Origin: Streptomyces sp. GKU 895
GTDB taxonomy: Bacteria; Actinomycetota; Actinomycetes; Streptomycetales; Streptomycetaceae
DNA length: 64,000 nt
NCBI GenBank assembly: GCA_002027195.1
Contig: MWJO01000003.1
Span: forward strand, 111,224 to 175,223
Reading direction: 5' to 3'
Part shown: positions 26,037 through 34,218 of the stretch, piece after piece
How positions within the stretch are numbered: position 1 is the first letter of the stretch
Layout of the letters: every line of letters starts with the position of its first letter
Program-made: the position numbers and the translations under genes
The notes under the pieces: model-generated
What the model saw: only the letters and a program-made list of their open reading frames with translations
Told to the model about the DNA's origin: nothing
The model's database searches: none

Positions 26037-26639
26037 CTACTGAGCAGGCAGTACGTGCTTGGCGGCGATCGTCCGCGCGGTGTCCGAGTCGGGTCCGGGC
26101 TGCGGTACGAAGATGGCCTCGCGGTAGTAGCGCAGCTCCGCGATGGACTCGCGGATGTCGGCGAGGGCGCGGTGGTTGCCGTTCTTCTCGGGGCTGTTGA
26201 AGTACGCCCGCGGGTACCAGCGCCGGGCCAGCTCCTTCACCGACGACACGTCGACGATGCGGTAGTGGAGGTAGCTCTCCAGCTCCGTCATGTCCCGGGC
26301 GAGGAAGCCGCGGTCGGTGCCCACCGAGTTGCCGCACAGGGGGGCCTTGCCGGGTTCCTTCACATGCTCCCGGATGTAGGCGAGCACCTGCTCCTCGGCC
26401 TCGGGCAGCGTGGTGCCGCCGGCCAGCTCGTCGAGCAGTCCGGACGCGGTGTGCATCTGACGCACCACCTCCGGCATCGTCTCCAGCGCCCGGGCCGGCG
26501 GGCGGATGACGATGTCCACTCCTTCGCCGAGGATGTTCAGCTCGGAGTCGGTGACGAGGGCGGCTACCTCGATGAGAGCGTCGTCGGACAGCGAGAGGCC
26601 GGTCATCTCGCAGTCGATCCACACCATGCGATCGTTCAT
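26037..26639 (-). CDS. orn: Oligoribonuclease
   Basis: A 200-residue DEDDh 3'-5' exoribonuclease that degrades 2-5-nt RNA and pGpG, the product of c-di-GMP breakdown. Motif ExoI is [10 protein letters not shown] (Asp9, Glu11), ExoII includes [15 protein letters not shown], and ExoIII is [10 protein letters not shown] with the catalytic His and Asp. Length equals the family norm. In S. griseus and S. coelicolor the gene sits beside adpA, as here, and its loss impairs growth and aerial mycelium. Its pGpG role links it to the GGDEF-EAL protein at the window's left end, though they are far apart. Confidence 0.95.
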   Translation of the reverse strand: MNDRMVWIDCEMTGLSLSDDALIEVAALVTDSELNILGEGVDIVIRPPARALETMPEVVRQMHTASGLLDELAGGTTLPEAEEQVLAYIREHVKEPGKAPLCGNSVGTDRGFLARDMTELESYLHYRIVDVSSVKELARRWYPRAYFNSPEKNGNHRALADIRESIAELRYYREAIFVPQPGPDSDTARTIAAKHVLPAQ

Positions 26640-26721
26640 GCGAACACCCTAAAGCTGGCGTCGCGGTTTGGGAGGACCGGTGGTGCAGCCAGTCTCCCCA
26701 CCGGCACAACGGCACGGCTGA

Positions 26722-26753
26722 ACGCCGGACGGGCTGAGATGCCCGACCGGCGT
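26722..26753 (-). terminator. Hairpin after adpA
   Basis: An inverted repeat, ACGCCGG-A-CGGGC with GCCCG-A-CCGGCGT around a 6-nt loop, has one A/A mismatch. It lies 19 bp past the adpA stop and separates it from orn. Confidence 0.7.
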
Positions 26754-26771
26754 CATCAAGCAGCCGCGCCG

Positions 26772-27965
26772 CTACGACCCGCTGCGCTGCCCCGGCAGGC
26801 TCGCCGACAGCTGCGCCCCGGAACCGACCGCGCTCGCCGCCGCCGTACGGCGGGTCTGGAGCGGGACCGGACCGGCCTCCGGGTGGAGGAGCGGCGGCGG
26901 CCCGGAGGGGGCCCCGCTGCCGTCGGCCTCGGCCGGCTTGTCGCTCTGCGGCCGGCGCGCGCGGTACGCGGCCCGGTACGCGGCGGGCGACGAGCCCAGC
27001 TGGCGGCGGAAGTGCCCGCGCAGCGCCACCGGCGAACGGAAGCCGCAGCGGCCCGCGACCTCGTCCACCGAGTAGTCCGATGTCTCCAGCAGACGCTGTG
27101 CCTGCAGCACCCGCTGCGTGATCAGCCACTGGAGCGGGGCCGACCCGGTCAGCGAGCGGAAGCGGCGGTCGAACGTACGACGGCTCATGTACGCCCTGGC
27201 CGCGAGCGTCTCCACGTCGAACTGTTCGTGGAGGTGCTCCAGCGCCCAGGCGACGACCTCGGCGAGCGGGTCGGCGCCGATCTCCTCAGGTAAAGACCTG
27301 TCGAGATAGCGCTCCTGCCCGCCCGACCGGCGCGGGGGCACGACCAGACGCCGGGCCAGCGCGCCGGCCGCCTCGTTGCCGTGGTCCGTCCGCACGATGT
27401 GGAGACAGAGGTCGATGCCCGCCGCCGTACCGGCGGAGGTCAGCACGTCTCCGTCGTCGACGAAGAGTTCTCTCGGATCCACGTGGACCGACGGATAGCG
27501 CTTGGCCAGCGTCGGTGCGTACATCCAGTGTGTGGTCGCGGGGCGGCCGTCCAGCAGGCCTGCCGCGGCGAGGACGAAGGCACCCGTGCACAGCCCGACG
27601 ATGCGGGCGCCTTCCTCGTGCGCGCGACGCAGGGCGTCGAGCGCTTCCTCGGGCGGTGGCGAGGTGATCGATCGCCAGGCCGGCACGACGACCGTGCCCG
27701 CCCGTGAGATCGCCTCCAGGCCATGTGGCGCGGTGAGTTCCAGGCCCCCTGTGGTCCGCAGTGGGCCTTCCTCGCCGCCGCACACCAGCAAGCGGTAGCG
27801 CGGCACGCCGGCGTCCTGGCGGTCGATCCCGAACACCGACAGCGGTATGGAACTCTCGAAGATGGGGCCGCCGCTGAACAGCAGCACCGCGACGATCTCC
27901 TTGCGGCGTCGCCCGGCAAGCTTCCGGGCCGCGGCTTCCGGCGCGGCAGCGGAGTCGTGGCTCAT
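26772..27965 (-). CDS. adpA: AraC/XylS-type master developmental regulator AdpA
   Basis: The A-factor-cascade activator AdpA, 397 residues. The N-terminal half is a ThiJ/DJ-1/PfpI-like dimerisation domain (residues about 20-200). The C-terminal half has two AraC helix-turn-helix motifs (TLAARAYMSRRTFDRRFRSL and VDEVAGRCGFRSPVALRGHF). A TTA leucine codon at 27291-27293 (Leu225, in DRSLPEE) lies between the domains, exactly where adpA genes of S. coelicolor and S. griseus carry it, making translation dependent on the bldA tRNA. AdpA controls aerial growth, extracellular proteases and secondary metabolism. Start at ATG 27965. Orn lies downstream. Confidence 0.96.
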   Translation of the reverse strand: MSHDSAAAPEAAARKLAGRRRKEIVAVLLFSGGPIFESSIPLSVFGIDRQDAGVPRYRLLVCGGEEGPLRTTGGLELTAPHGLEAISRAGTVVVPAWRSITSPPPEEALDALRRAHEEGARIVGLCTGAFVLAAAGLLDGRPATTHWMYAPTLAKRYPSVHVDPRELFVDDGDVLTSAGTAAGIDLCLHIVRTDHGNEAAGALARRLVVPPRRSGGQERYLDRSLPEEIGADPLAEVVAWALEHLHEQFDVETLAARAYMSRRTFDRRFRSLTGSAPLQWLITQRVLQAQRLLETSDYSVDEVAGRCGFRSPVALRGHFRRQLGSSPAAYRAAYRARRPQSDKPAEADGSGAPSGPPPLLHPEAGPVPLQTRRTAAASAVGSGAQLSASLPGQRSGS

Positions 27966-28274
27966 ACTGCTAAGCCCCCCTCGGTGGTCGCGGCTCCTCG
28001 GTTGTGTCGCTCCTGCACGTTTCCCCTCGGTCCTGCACGAGTCCCCCGCCGTAAGACGTCAAGATCGAATCTACTGTGTCCCGTGGTGCCGGGGTGACCA
28101 GTTCGGCAACCGGCACATTGTCGACATGGCAACTTGGCGTGAAGCATTCGATCACGAAGCGTTGCACTCAGGGGCCGTGCAGGGAAGTGCGCCTCGTCGC
28201 AGTGGCCAATCCACGTAGGGTGCGAGGGGGCCCCGGGACCCTTTCCGTGCAGGTCGAACGGGGGGTGGGGGGTG
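27966..28274. promoter_or_regulatory. adpA upstream region
   Basis: About 310 bp upstream of adpA. In other streptomycetes this region binds AdpA itself, BldD and gamma-butyrolactone receptors. I see TGGC-containing stretches (TGGCAACTTGGCGTG around 28130) that loosely fit the degenerate AdpA consensus, but none is strong enough to call individually. Confidence 0.4.
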
Positions 28275-28655
28275 TCACCGGCAACCTATGTGCGGGGCCG
28301 AGAAGTTGGCTGAAAAGATACGGGTCCGTGCACGGAAACCGGTCAAGCGACCGGTGAGTTTCCCCCCGGTGTGACGACCGCCTCGATGAGACCCCGTTCC
28401 GGTTCTGTGACGACGGCCACGATGGGGTGCGTGTTCCTCCGCGAGCAAGCGCGCCGCGCCGCGCTCGGACTGGCGCAGCAGCACCCGGCAGACGGCCGTG
28501 ACGGCGGCGAGACCGAGGGCGGTGCCGGCGGCGCCGGCGAGCGAGGAGCCGTACCAGACGAGGACCACCGGGACGAGGACGCAGCTGAAGGCCGCCCAGC
28601 GGACCACGTCCGTGGCGGAGTCGGCGGAATCGGAGGGCGGTCGGTGTCCGGACAT
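28275..28655 (-). CDS. Small membrane protein of unknown function upstream of adpA
   Basis: A 126-residue protein with two closely spaced hydrophobic segments (FSCVLVPVVLVWYGSSLA and GTALGLAAVTAVCRVLL), followed by a charged cytosolic tail rich in Arg/His. The N-terminus (MSGHRPPSDSADSATDVVRW) is hydrophilic. A short membrane protein at this position next to adpA is, to my recollection, conserved in Streptomyces. The extreme C-terminus may be overextended because its sequence looks less biased. No function can be inferred. Confidence 0.6.
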   Translation of the reverse strand: MSGHRPPSDSADSATDVVRWAAFSCVLVPVVLVWYGSSLAGAAGTALGLAAVTAVCRVLLRQSERGAARLLAEEHAPHRGRRHRTGTGSHRGGRHTGGKLTGRLTGFRARTRIFSANFSAPHIGCR

Positions 28656-28978
28656 GGCGTGCTCCCTGGGGGTGACTCGCGGGGTTCAACGCCTGTTCGA
28701 CGGGTCGGTCACTGCGTGCAGGGCCCTTCGGGGGGCGTACGCGGGGCGGCGGTTCCTTGAATCCTGTGCAAACCGCCTGTACAGCGCAGCAACCATTGCG
28801 TTACGGGCGCACCCTCGTGCATGCTCCCTGGAACCCCTTACCGACCGTGAGCGGGATCTGGGCGAAGGAGGCGTGCCGCCGTACCCTTGGGGGTATGGGG
28901 TTGGGAAGATGATTCCCGGACACAGCTCCGCCGCACACGGTCGTCCCTCCCACTAAGGATCACAACGCCGAGACAGCC
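28656..28978. other. Divergent intergenic region
   Basis: About 320 bp between the small membrane protein and the universal stress protein gene. It is somewhat richer in A/T than its surroundings near 28770-28800 and 28885-28920, where promoters may lie. No inverted repeat, RNA gene or convincing small ORF was recognised. Confidence 0.4.
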
Positions 28979-29506
28979 ATGGCCGGTCACGAATTCTTCG
29001 AACCTGCGGACCGCAAGCGGCCCGTCGCCGATCCCACGGCGGCCGAGCCCCAGGCGGCGGAAGAGCCACGCCGTTCCTGCGACCCCGCTTTCAAGCACGG
29101 CGTCGTGGTCGGCTTCGACGGCTCCACGTCCAGCGAGCGCGCCCTCGCGTACGCCATCGGCATGGCCCACCGCTCCGGCTCGGGCCTGATCATCGTCCAT
29201 GTCGCCAACCGGCTGCCCACGACCGTGTGGGCGGGCTGCGAGCCGCCGGTCTTCGTGGACGTCCCCGACCACCGCACCGAGGTGCTCGGTCTCGAGCTGG
29301 CCTGTGCCGACTATCTGGCCGAGGTGCCCTGGATCCTCGTCGAGCGCGGCGGCGACATCTGCCACGAGCTCGAAGAGGTCGGGCGGGAGTACGAGGCGGA
29401 CGCGATCGTCGTCGGCTCCACCCACGGCATCGTGGGACGCATCTTCGGCTCCGTCGCCGGGCGGCTCGCCAAGCGTGCCAAGCGCCCCGTCGTTGTGATT
29501 CCGTAA
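28979..29506 (+). CDS. Universal stress protein (UspA family)
   Basis: A 175-residue cytosolic protein with one UspA domain at about residues 40-175. The ATP-binding signature G-x2-G-x9-G-S/T region is visible in VGSTHGIVGRIFGSVAGRLAKRAKRPVVVIP, and the N-terminal strand VVVGFDGSTSSERAL is typical. ATP binding is therefore likely. The first 38 residues are a charged extension rich in Glu, Ala and Pro. The role is stress adaptation, not further definable. A weak GGA-type ribosome site precedes ATG 28979. Confidence 0.9.
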   Translation: MAGHEFFEPADRKRPVADPTAAEPQAAEEPRRSCDPAFKHGVVVGFDGSTSSERALAYAIGMAHRSGSGLIIVHVANRLPTTVWAGCEPPVFVDVPDHRTEVLGLELACADYLAEVPWILVERGGDICHELEEVGREYEADAIVVGSTHGIVGRIFGSVAGRLAKRAKRPVVVIP

Positions 29507-29594
29507 CTCCGCGTTCTCCCAGGTGAGATGCGAACCGGGAACACCCCGCCCCCTTTGTGCAGCGCCCAAATCTACTGGCGCGTAGAGGTGTTTG

Positions 29595-29611
29595 TGCCCT
29601 TGTGAAGGGCA
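29595..29611. promoter_or_regulatory. Short inverted repeat upstream of the GPR1/FUN34/YaaH-type gene
   Basis: TGCCCTT-GTG-AAGGGCA is a 7-bp perfect inverted repeat 45 bp ahead of the ATG at 29656. It could be an operator or a 5'-leader hairpin; nothing more can be said. Confidence 0.3.
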
Positions 29612-29655
29612 TATATCGCACACCGCACAACTGCACAGCATGAAGGGAGCCCGCC

Positions 29656-30213
29656 GTGGACAATGACGTCTCCGCGGGAGCAACCACCACCATCGTCGGC
29701 CGACTCGCCCTCGGGATCACCCTCCTGGCGTTCGGGCTCGGCCACACCGACGTGATCGACGGCGTGTCAGCGGCTGACGCCGTGTCAATCGCCCACTACG
29801 TGGGCGGCATCGCCCTCTTCGTCGCCGGGCTCATGGCCTTCCGTGACCGCGACACCGCCAACGGGACCGCGTTCGCGGCGCTGGGTGCGCTGTGGTTCAC
29901 GTGGGCCGTCTCGGACGCCGGCTCCGCCAACGCGGCCGGACTGTTCTTCCTGCTCTTCGCCCTCGTGGCGCTGTCTCTCACGCTCGCGGGCGGGGACCAA
30001 CTGGGGCAGGGGACCTACGGGTTGCTCTTCGTGTCCCTCGTGCTGATGGCCATCGCGGCCTTCGCCGACAACGACGGACTCGCCAAGGTGGGCGGCTGGT
30101 TCGCGGTCGCGGCGGGGGCGGTGGCTTGGTATGCGGCCACTGCGGCGTTGGCTCACTGGCCGACGTCGCTTCGTGGGCGTGCTGCCGGACGTGGCGTGAC
30201 GGCCACCGGGTAG
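29656..30213 (+). CDS. GPR1/FUN34/YaaH-family membrane protein (acetate/succinate transporter-like)
   Basis: A 185-residue integral membrane protein with about six transmembrane segments and very short loops. The overall hydropathy and the segments ALGALWFTWAVSDAG, LFFLLFALVALSLTLAGG and GGWFAVAAGAVAWYAATAAL resemble the acetate uptake family (SatP/YaaH), whose members move acetate or succinate. The usual N-terminal NPAPLG-like motif is not present, so the assignment is tentative. A good terminator hairpin follows. Confidence 0.65.
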   Translation: MDNDVSAGATTTIVGRLALGITLLAFGLGHTDVIDGVSAADAVSIAHYVGGIALFVAGLMAFRDRDTANGTAFAALGALWFTWAVSDAGSANAAGLFFLLFALVALSLTLAGGDQLGQGTYGLLFVSLVLMAIAAFADNDGLAKVGGWFAVAAGAVAWYAATAALAHWPTSLRGRAAGRGVTATG

Positions 30214-30253
30214 CTGCGCAGGCCGGGGGGTTGGGCGGCTCCCCGGTGTTGAG

Positions 30254-30295
30254 AACGGACCCCCCGTGAGTGGTGGCATCACGTGGGGGTCCGTT
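30254..30295. terminator. Hairpin terminator
   Basis: AACGGACCCCC pairs with GGGGGTCCGTT, extended inward by CGTG/CACG with one bulged T, giving about 15 bp. It lies 40 bp past the transporter-like gene and before the convergent glmS. Confidence 0.8.
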
Positions 30296-30312
30296 CCTGT
30301 TTCGTTGGCCTC

Positions 30313-30360
30313 CGCGGGTGTGTGGGGGTTGCTCGCGCAGCTCCCCGCGCCCCTGAAGAC
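30313..30360 (+). repeat. Streptomyces intergenic repeat element, copy A
   Basis: This stretch (GCGGGTGTGTGGGGGTTGCT, then CGCGCAGCTCCCCGCGCCCC) closely matches 36857-36909 and, in reverse, 43001-43075. I recall this family as abundant between genes of Streptomyces chromosomes. It lies just past the glmS stop. Confidence 0.7.
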
Positions 30361-30368
30361 AAAAGCCT

Positions 30369-32186
30369 CTACTCGACCGTTACCGACTTCGCCAGGTTCC
30401 TCGGCTTGTCGATGTCCCTGCCCAGGCCCAAAGCCGTGTGGTACGCCAGGAGTTGCAGCGGGATGCCCATCAGGATCGGGTCGAGTTCGTCCTCGTTCTT
30501 CGGGACGACGATCGTGTGGTCGGCCTTCTCCTGGGGCTGGTGGGCGACCGCGAGGATCTTGCCGCTGCGGGCCTTGATCTCCTCCATCGCGGCGCGGTTC
30601 TTCTCCAGCAGGTCGTCGTCGGGGACGATCGCGACCGTGGGGAGGGCGGGCTCGATCAGGGCCAGCGGGCCGTGCTTGAGCTCGGAGGCCGGGTAGGCCT
30701 CGGCGTGGATGTAGGAGACCTCCTTGAGCTTCAGGGAGGCCTCGCGGGCCACCGGGTAGCCCCGGACGCGGCCGATGAAGAGCATCGAGCGGGCGTCGGT
30801 GTACTGCTCGGCCAGCTTCTTGATCTCCTCCTCACGGTCGAGGATCTCGGCGATCTGGGCGGGCAGCCTGCGCAGGCCCTCGATGATGCGCTTGCCGTCG
30901 CGGACCGAGAGGTCGCGGGTGCGGCCCAGGTGCAGGGCGAGCAGCGCGAAGGCCACCGTCGTGTTGGTGAAGCACTTCGTCGAGACGACGCAGACCTCGG
31001 GGCCCGCGTGGACGTAGATGCCGCCGTCCGCCTCGCGGGCGATCGCCGAGCCGACCACGTTGACCACGCCGAGGACGCGGGCGCCCTTGCGCTTGAGCTC
31101 CTGGACGGCCGCGAGGACGTCGTACGTCTCGCCCGACTGGGAGACCGCGATGTAGAGCGTGTCGGGGTCCACGACGGCGTTGCGGTAGCGGAACTCGGAG
31201 GCCGGCTCGGCGTCCGCGGGGATGCGGGCCAGCTCCTCGATCATCTGGGCGCCGATCTGGCCCGCGTGGTACGACGTGCCGCAGCCGAGGATCTTCACGC
31301 GGCGGATCTGCCGGGCCTCGCGGGCGTCGAGGTTGAGGCCGCCGAGGTGGACCGTGGAGAAGCGGTCGTCGATGCGGCCGCGCAGGACGCGGTCGACCGC
31401 CTCGGCCTGCTCGAAGATCTCCTTGTGCATGTACGTGTCGTGGCCGCCCATGTCGTAGGAGGCGGCCTCCCACTCGACCGTGGTGGGCTCGGACGTCGTC
31501 CGGGTGCCTTCCGTGGTGTACGTGCGGAAGTCGTCGGCCTTGAGGGTGGCCATCTCGCCGTCGTCCAGCGTCACTATCTGCCGCGTGTGGGCGACCAGGG
31601 CGGCGATGTCCGAGGCGACGAACATCTCCTTCTCGCCGATGCCGAGGACCACGGGGGAGCCGTTGCGGGCGACGACGATGCGGTCCGGGAAGTCGGCGTG
31701 CAGCACGGCGATACCGTACGTGCCCTCGATCACGCGCAGGGTCTCACGGACCTTGTCCTCCAGCTTCTCCTGCTGCGAGCGGGCGATGAGGTGGACGAGG
31801 ACCTCGGTGTCGGTCTCGGAGAGGAACTCGACGCCGTCGGCCTCCAGCTTGCGGCGCAGGTCGGAGGCGTTGTCGATGATGCCGTTGTGGACGACGGCGA
31901 CCTTGCCCTCGGCGTCGAGATGCGGGTGGGCGTTCACGTCGGAGGGGGCGCCATGGGTGGCCCAGCGGGTGTGGGCGATGCCGGTCGTGCCCTTGAAGCG
32001 GGCCGGGACCTTGGCCTCCAGGTCGCGGACGCGGCCCTTGGCCTTGACCGTCCTGAGCCCTGCCGTCTTCGGCGCGGTGATGGCGATGCCCGCCGAGTCG
32101 TAGCCCCGGTACTCCAGGCGCTGCAGGCCCTCCAGGAGCAGCGGCGCCACGTCACGTTTGCCGATGTAGCCGACGATTCCGCACAT
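30369..32186 (-). CDS. glmS: Glutamine--fructose-6-phosphate aminotransferase (isomerising)
   Basis: GlmS converts fructose-6-phosphate and glutamine to glucosamine-6-phosphate, the first step toward UDP-GlcNAc and peptidoglycan. It has 605 residues, the normal length. The N-terminal class II glutaminase begins CGIVGYIG, with Cys2 as nucleophile after Met removal. ARNGSPVVLGIGEKEMFVASD closes it. Two SIS sugar-isomerase domains follow (GCGTSYHAGQ, SQSGETYDVLAAV, GRVRGYPVAREASLKLKEVSY), and the C-terminus is the conserved KSVTVE. Streptomyces usually has two glmS copies; which one this is cannot be decided here. A small conserved gene lies 14 bp upstream. Confidence 0.96.
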   Translation of the reverse strand: MCGIVGYIGKRDVAPLLLEGLQRLEYRGYDSAGIAITAPKTAGLRTVKAKGRVRDLEAKVPARFKGTTGIAHTRWATHGAPSDVNAHPHLDAEGKVAVVHNGIIDNASDLRRKLEADGVEFLSETDTEVLVHLIARSQQEKLEDKVRETLRVIEGTYGIAVLHADFPDRIVVARNGSPVVLGIGEKEMFVASDIAALVAHTRQIVTLDDGEMATLKADDFRTYTTEGTRTTSEPTTVEWEAASYDMGGHDTYMHKEIFEQAEAVDRVLRGRIDDRFSTVHLGGLNLDAREARQIRRVKILGCGTSYHAGQIGAQMIEELARIPADAEPASEFRYRNAVVDPDTLYIAVSQSGETYDVLAAVQELKRKGARVLGVVNVVGSAIAREADGGIYVHAGPEVCVVSTKCFTNTTVAFALLALHLGRTRDLSVRDGKRIIEGLRRLPAQIAEILDREEEIKKLAEQYTDARSMLFIGRVRGYPVAREASLKLKEVSYIHAEAYPASELKHGPLALIEPALPTVAIVPDDDLLEKNRAAMEEIKARSGKILAVAHQPQEKADHTIVVPKNEDELDPILMGIPLQLLAYHTALGLGRDIDKPRNLAKSVTVE

Positions 32187-32200
32187 ATGTATACGTATTC

Positions 32201-32458
32201 CTATCCGTAGACGATCCGGCGCAGCTGGCGGAGCGTGAGTTCCGGCGGGGCCACCGCCCGGTATTTCAGGTCCGCCTCGATCCGGTCGAAGATCTCCGCG
32301 TTCACCAGGCCCTGGGCCTGGAGCTCGCGGTGGCGGCGACGGACGTACACCTCGGTCGTCTCGTCGAAGTAGGCGAGCACGTCCTGGATCACCCGCAGCG
32401 CCTCGCCCCGCTGGAGGGGCGTGGTGCGGGTCAGGTGATCAACAAGGTCGTCGTGCAC
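32201..32458 (-). CDS. Conserved small protein upstream of glmS (84-85 aa)
   Basis: A short charged, helical cytosolic protein that I know only as a conserved actinobacterial hypothetical. Features are HDDLVDHLTRTTPLQRGEAL near the start, VIQDVLAYFDETTEVYVRRRHRE in the middle and ELTLRQLRRIVYG at the C-terminus. I chose the GTG at 32458 because AGGA lies 8 bp upstream; a longer reading from TTG 32494 has no ribosome site. It ends 14 bp before glmS, so they are probably co-transcribed. Confidence 0.7.
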   Translation of the reverse strand: MHDDLVDHLTRTTPLQRGEALRVIQDVLAYFDETTEVYVRRRHRELQAQGLVNAEIFDRIEADLKYRAVAPPELTLRQLRRIVYG

Positions 32459-32531
32459 TCGGTAGATCCTGAGGTATCGAAGGCCGCCTCGCAAGAATCC
32501 TGCCCGATATCGGGCAGAGAGTCTGTAGAAA

Positions 32532-32561
32532 CTCTTAGGAGAACATTGAATCTCTTATGAG
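32532..32561. promoter_or_regulatory. Paired CTCTTAnGAG repeats
   Basis: CTCTTAGGAG (32532-32541) and CTCTTATGAG (32552-32561) are almost identical 10-mers exactly 20 bp apart, two helical turns. They lie in the divergent space between the glmS-linked gene and the phosphatase. A regulator site is possible; no match to a known consensus. Confidence 0.35.
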
Positions 32562-32629
32562 GCCGTGTTCGTGACTTGGCCACCCGGCGTCTTGCGTCTC
32601 GTTGCCTGAGGGGACGAGTTTCGGTCGTC

Positions 32630-34201
32630 ATGGACATTCCTCGCATGGGCGTACCCGAGCAGCTCGCCGACCGCATGAGCATGGCCGAGCAGCACGAGTA
32701 CCTGCGCGCCAGATTCTCCCGGCGCACGATGATCAGGGGCGGCGCGGTCACGCTGGGCGCCGTCACGGGCGGCGCCTTCGTGCCCGGCGCCACCGCCCAG
32801 GCCACGCCGATGGCCGCCCCGCGCACCGAGACCGTCGACGGGGCCCTGGTCGCCCCGTTCGGCCGCCACCTCGCCTACGGCAGCGACCCGCGCACCGAGA
32901 TGACCGTCTCGTGGCAGGTCCCCGTCGCCGTCAAGAAGCCCTTCATCCGCATCGGCGCCCACCCCTGGGACCTCTCCCGCAAGATCGACGCCGAAGTCCG
33001 CACCCTCTACACCCCGGCGGGCGTCGGGACGAGCGCCGATCACACCCAGTACTACGTCCACGCCAAGCTGACCCACCTCAAGCCCGGCAAGACGTACTAC
33101 TACGGCGTCGGCCACAAGGGCTTCGACCCGGCCGCCCCGCACCTCGTCGGCACCCTCGGCACCTTCACCACCGCCCCCGCCCACAAGGCGCCCTTCACCT
33201 TCACCGCCTTCGGCGACCAGGGCGTCAGCTACCACGGCCTCGCCAACGACGCCCTGATCCTCGGCCAGAACCCGTCCTTCCACCTGCATGCCGGCGACAT
33301 CGCCTACGCCGACCCGGCCGGGCAGGGCAAGTCCGCCGACACCGGTTTCGACTCACGGGTGTGGGACCAGTTCCTCGCGCAGACCGAGTCGGTCGCCAAG
33401 TCGGTGCCGTGGATGGTGAGTTACGGCAACCACGACATGGAGGCCTGGTACTCGCCCAACGGCTACGGCGGCGAGGAGGCCCGCTTCACGCTCCCCGACA
33501 ACGGGCCCGACAAGAAGCACCTCCCGGGCGTCTACTCCTTCGTCCACGGCAACACCGCGATCATCTCGCTCGACCCGAACGACGTGTCGTACGAGATCCC
33601 CGCCAACCTCGGCATCTCCGGCGGGACGCAGACCAAGTGGTTCGAGGGGCAGCTGAAGAAGTTCCGGGCCCGGCACGACATCGACTTCATCGTCGTCTTC
33701 TTCCACCACTGCGCCTACTGCACCTCCACCGCGCACGCCTCCGAGGGCGGCGTCCGGCAGGAGTGGGTGCCGCTGTTCGAGAAGTACACGGTGGACCTGG
33801 TCATCAACGGCCACAACCACCAGTACGAGCGGACCGACGTCATCAAGGGCAACAAGGTCGCCAAGAAGCTCCCGATCGGCGAGACGGCGTACCCCGAGAC
33901 CGAAGGTGTGGTGTACGTGACCGCCGGTGCGGCGGGCCGCAGCCTGTACGCGTTCACCGCGCCGGACTCCTACGAGGGGCACCAGAACGAGGTCGAGTCC
34001 GTCGCCTCCTTCATCAACACCAAGGACGGCAAGGTCAACGAGACCGTCGCCTGGTCCCGGGTGCGGTACCTCGACTACTCGTTCCTGCGGGTGGACGTGG
34101 AACCGGCGCCGCGCGGGCACTGGGCCAAGCTCAAGGTGTCGGGCATCGCCGAGACCGGGGACCGGATCGACCACTTCACGGTGGCGCGGAAGGCCAAGTA
34201 G
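32630..34201 (+). CDS. Tat-exported purple acid phosphatase-like metallophosphoesterase
   Basis: A 523-residue secreted phosphoesterase. A twin-arginine signal (FSRRTMIRGGAVTLG, residues about 29-43) ends in Ala-rich sequence. An N-terminal fibronectin-like domain (TEMTVSWQVPV, LTHLKPGKTYYYGVG) precedes a dinuclear-metal core with all family motifs: FGDQG, GDIAYAD, YGNHDME, FFHH and GHNHQYERT. The arrangement is that of bacterial purple acid phosphatases, which release phosphate from organic esters outside the cell. I searched the upstream region for PHO boxes and found none convincing. ATG 32630 is chosen; its ribosome site (GAGGGG) is rather distant. Confidence 0.88.
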   Translation: MDIPRMGVPEQLADRMSMAEQHEYLRARFSRRTMIRGGAVTLGAVTGGAFVPGATAQATPMAAPRTETVDGALVAPFGRHLAYGSDPRTEMTVSWQVPVAVKKPFIRIGAHPWDLSRKIDAEVRTLYTPAGVGTSADHTQYYVHAKLTHLKPGKTYYYGVGHKGFDPAAPHLVGTLGTFTTAPAHKAPFTFTAFGDQGVSYHGLANDALILGQNPSFHLHAGDIAYADPAGQGKSADTGFDSRVWDQFLAQTESVAKSVPWMVSYGNHDMEAWYSPNGYGGEEARFTLPDNGPDKKHLPGVYSFVHGNTAIISLDPNDVSYEIPANLGISGGTQTKWFEGQLKKFRARHDIDFIVVFFHHCAYCTSTAHASEGGVRQEWVPLFEKYTVDLVINGHNHQYERTDVIKGNKVAKKLPIGETAYPETEGVVYVTAGAAGRSLYAFTAPDSYEGHQNEVESVASFINTKDGKVNETVAWSRVRYLDYSFLRVDVEPAPRGHWAKLKVSGIAETGDRIDHFTVARKAK

Positions 34202-34218
34202 CCCTCTGGCAGGGCCCG

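Noticed and set aside
30438..32210. 590-codon open frame antisense to glmS
   Set aside because: It is a shadow of glmS; composition is Val/Asp/Leu-rich without any motif.
32562..32629. PHO box upstream of the purple acid phosphatase
   Set aside because: Searching for 11-bp repeats of GTTCACC gave only GTTCGTGACTT followed by poor matches.
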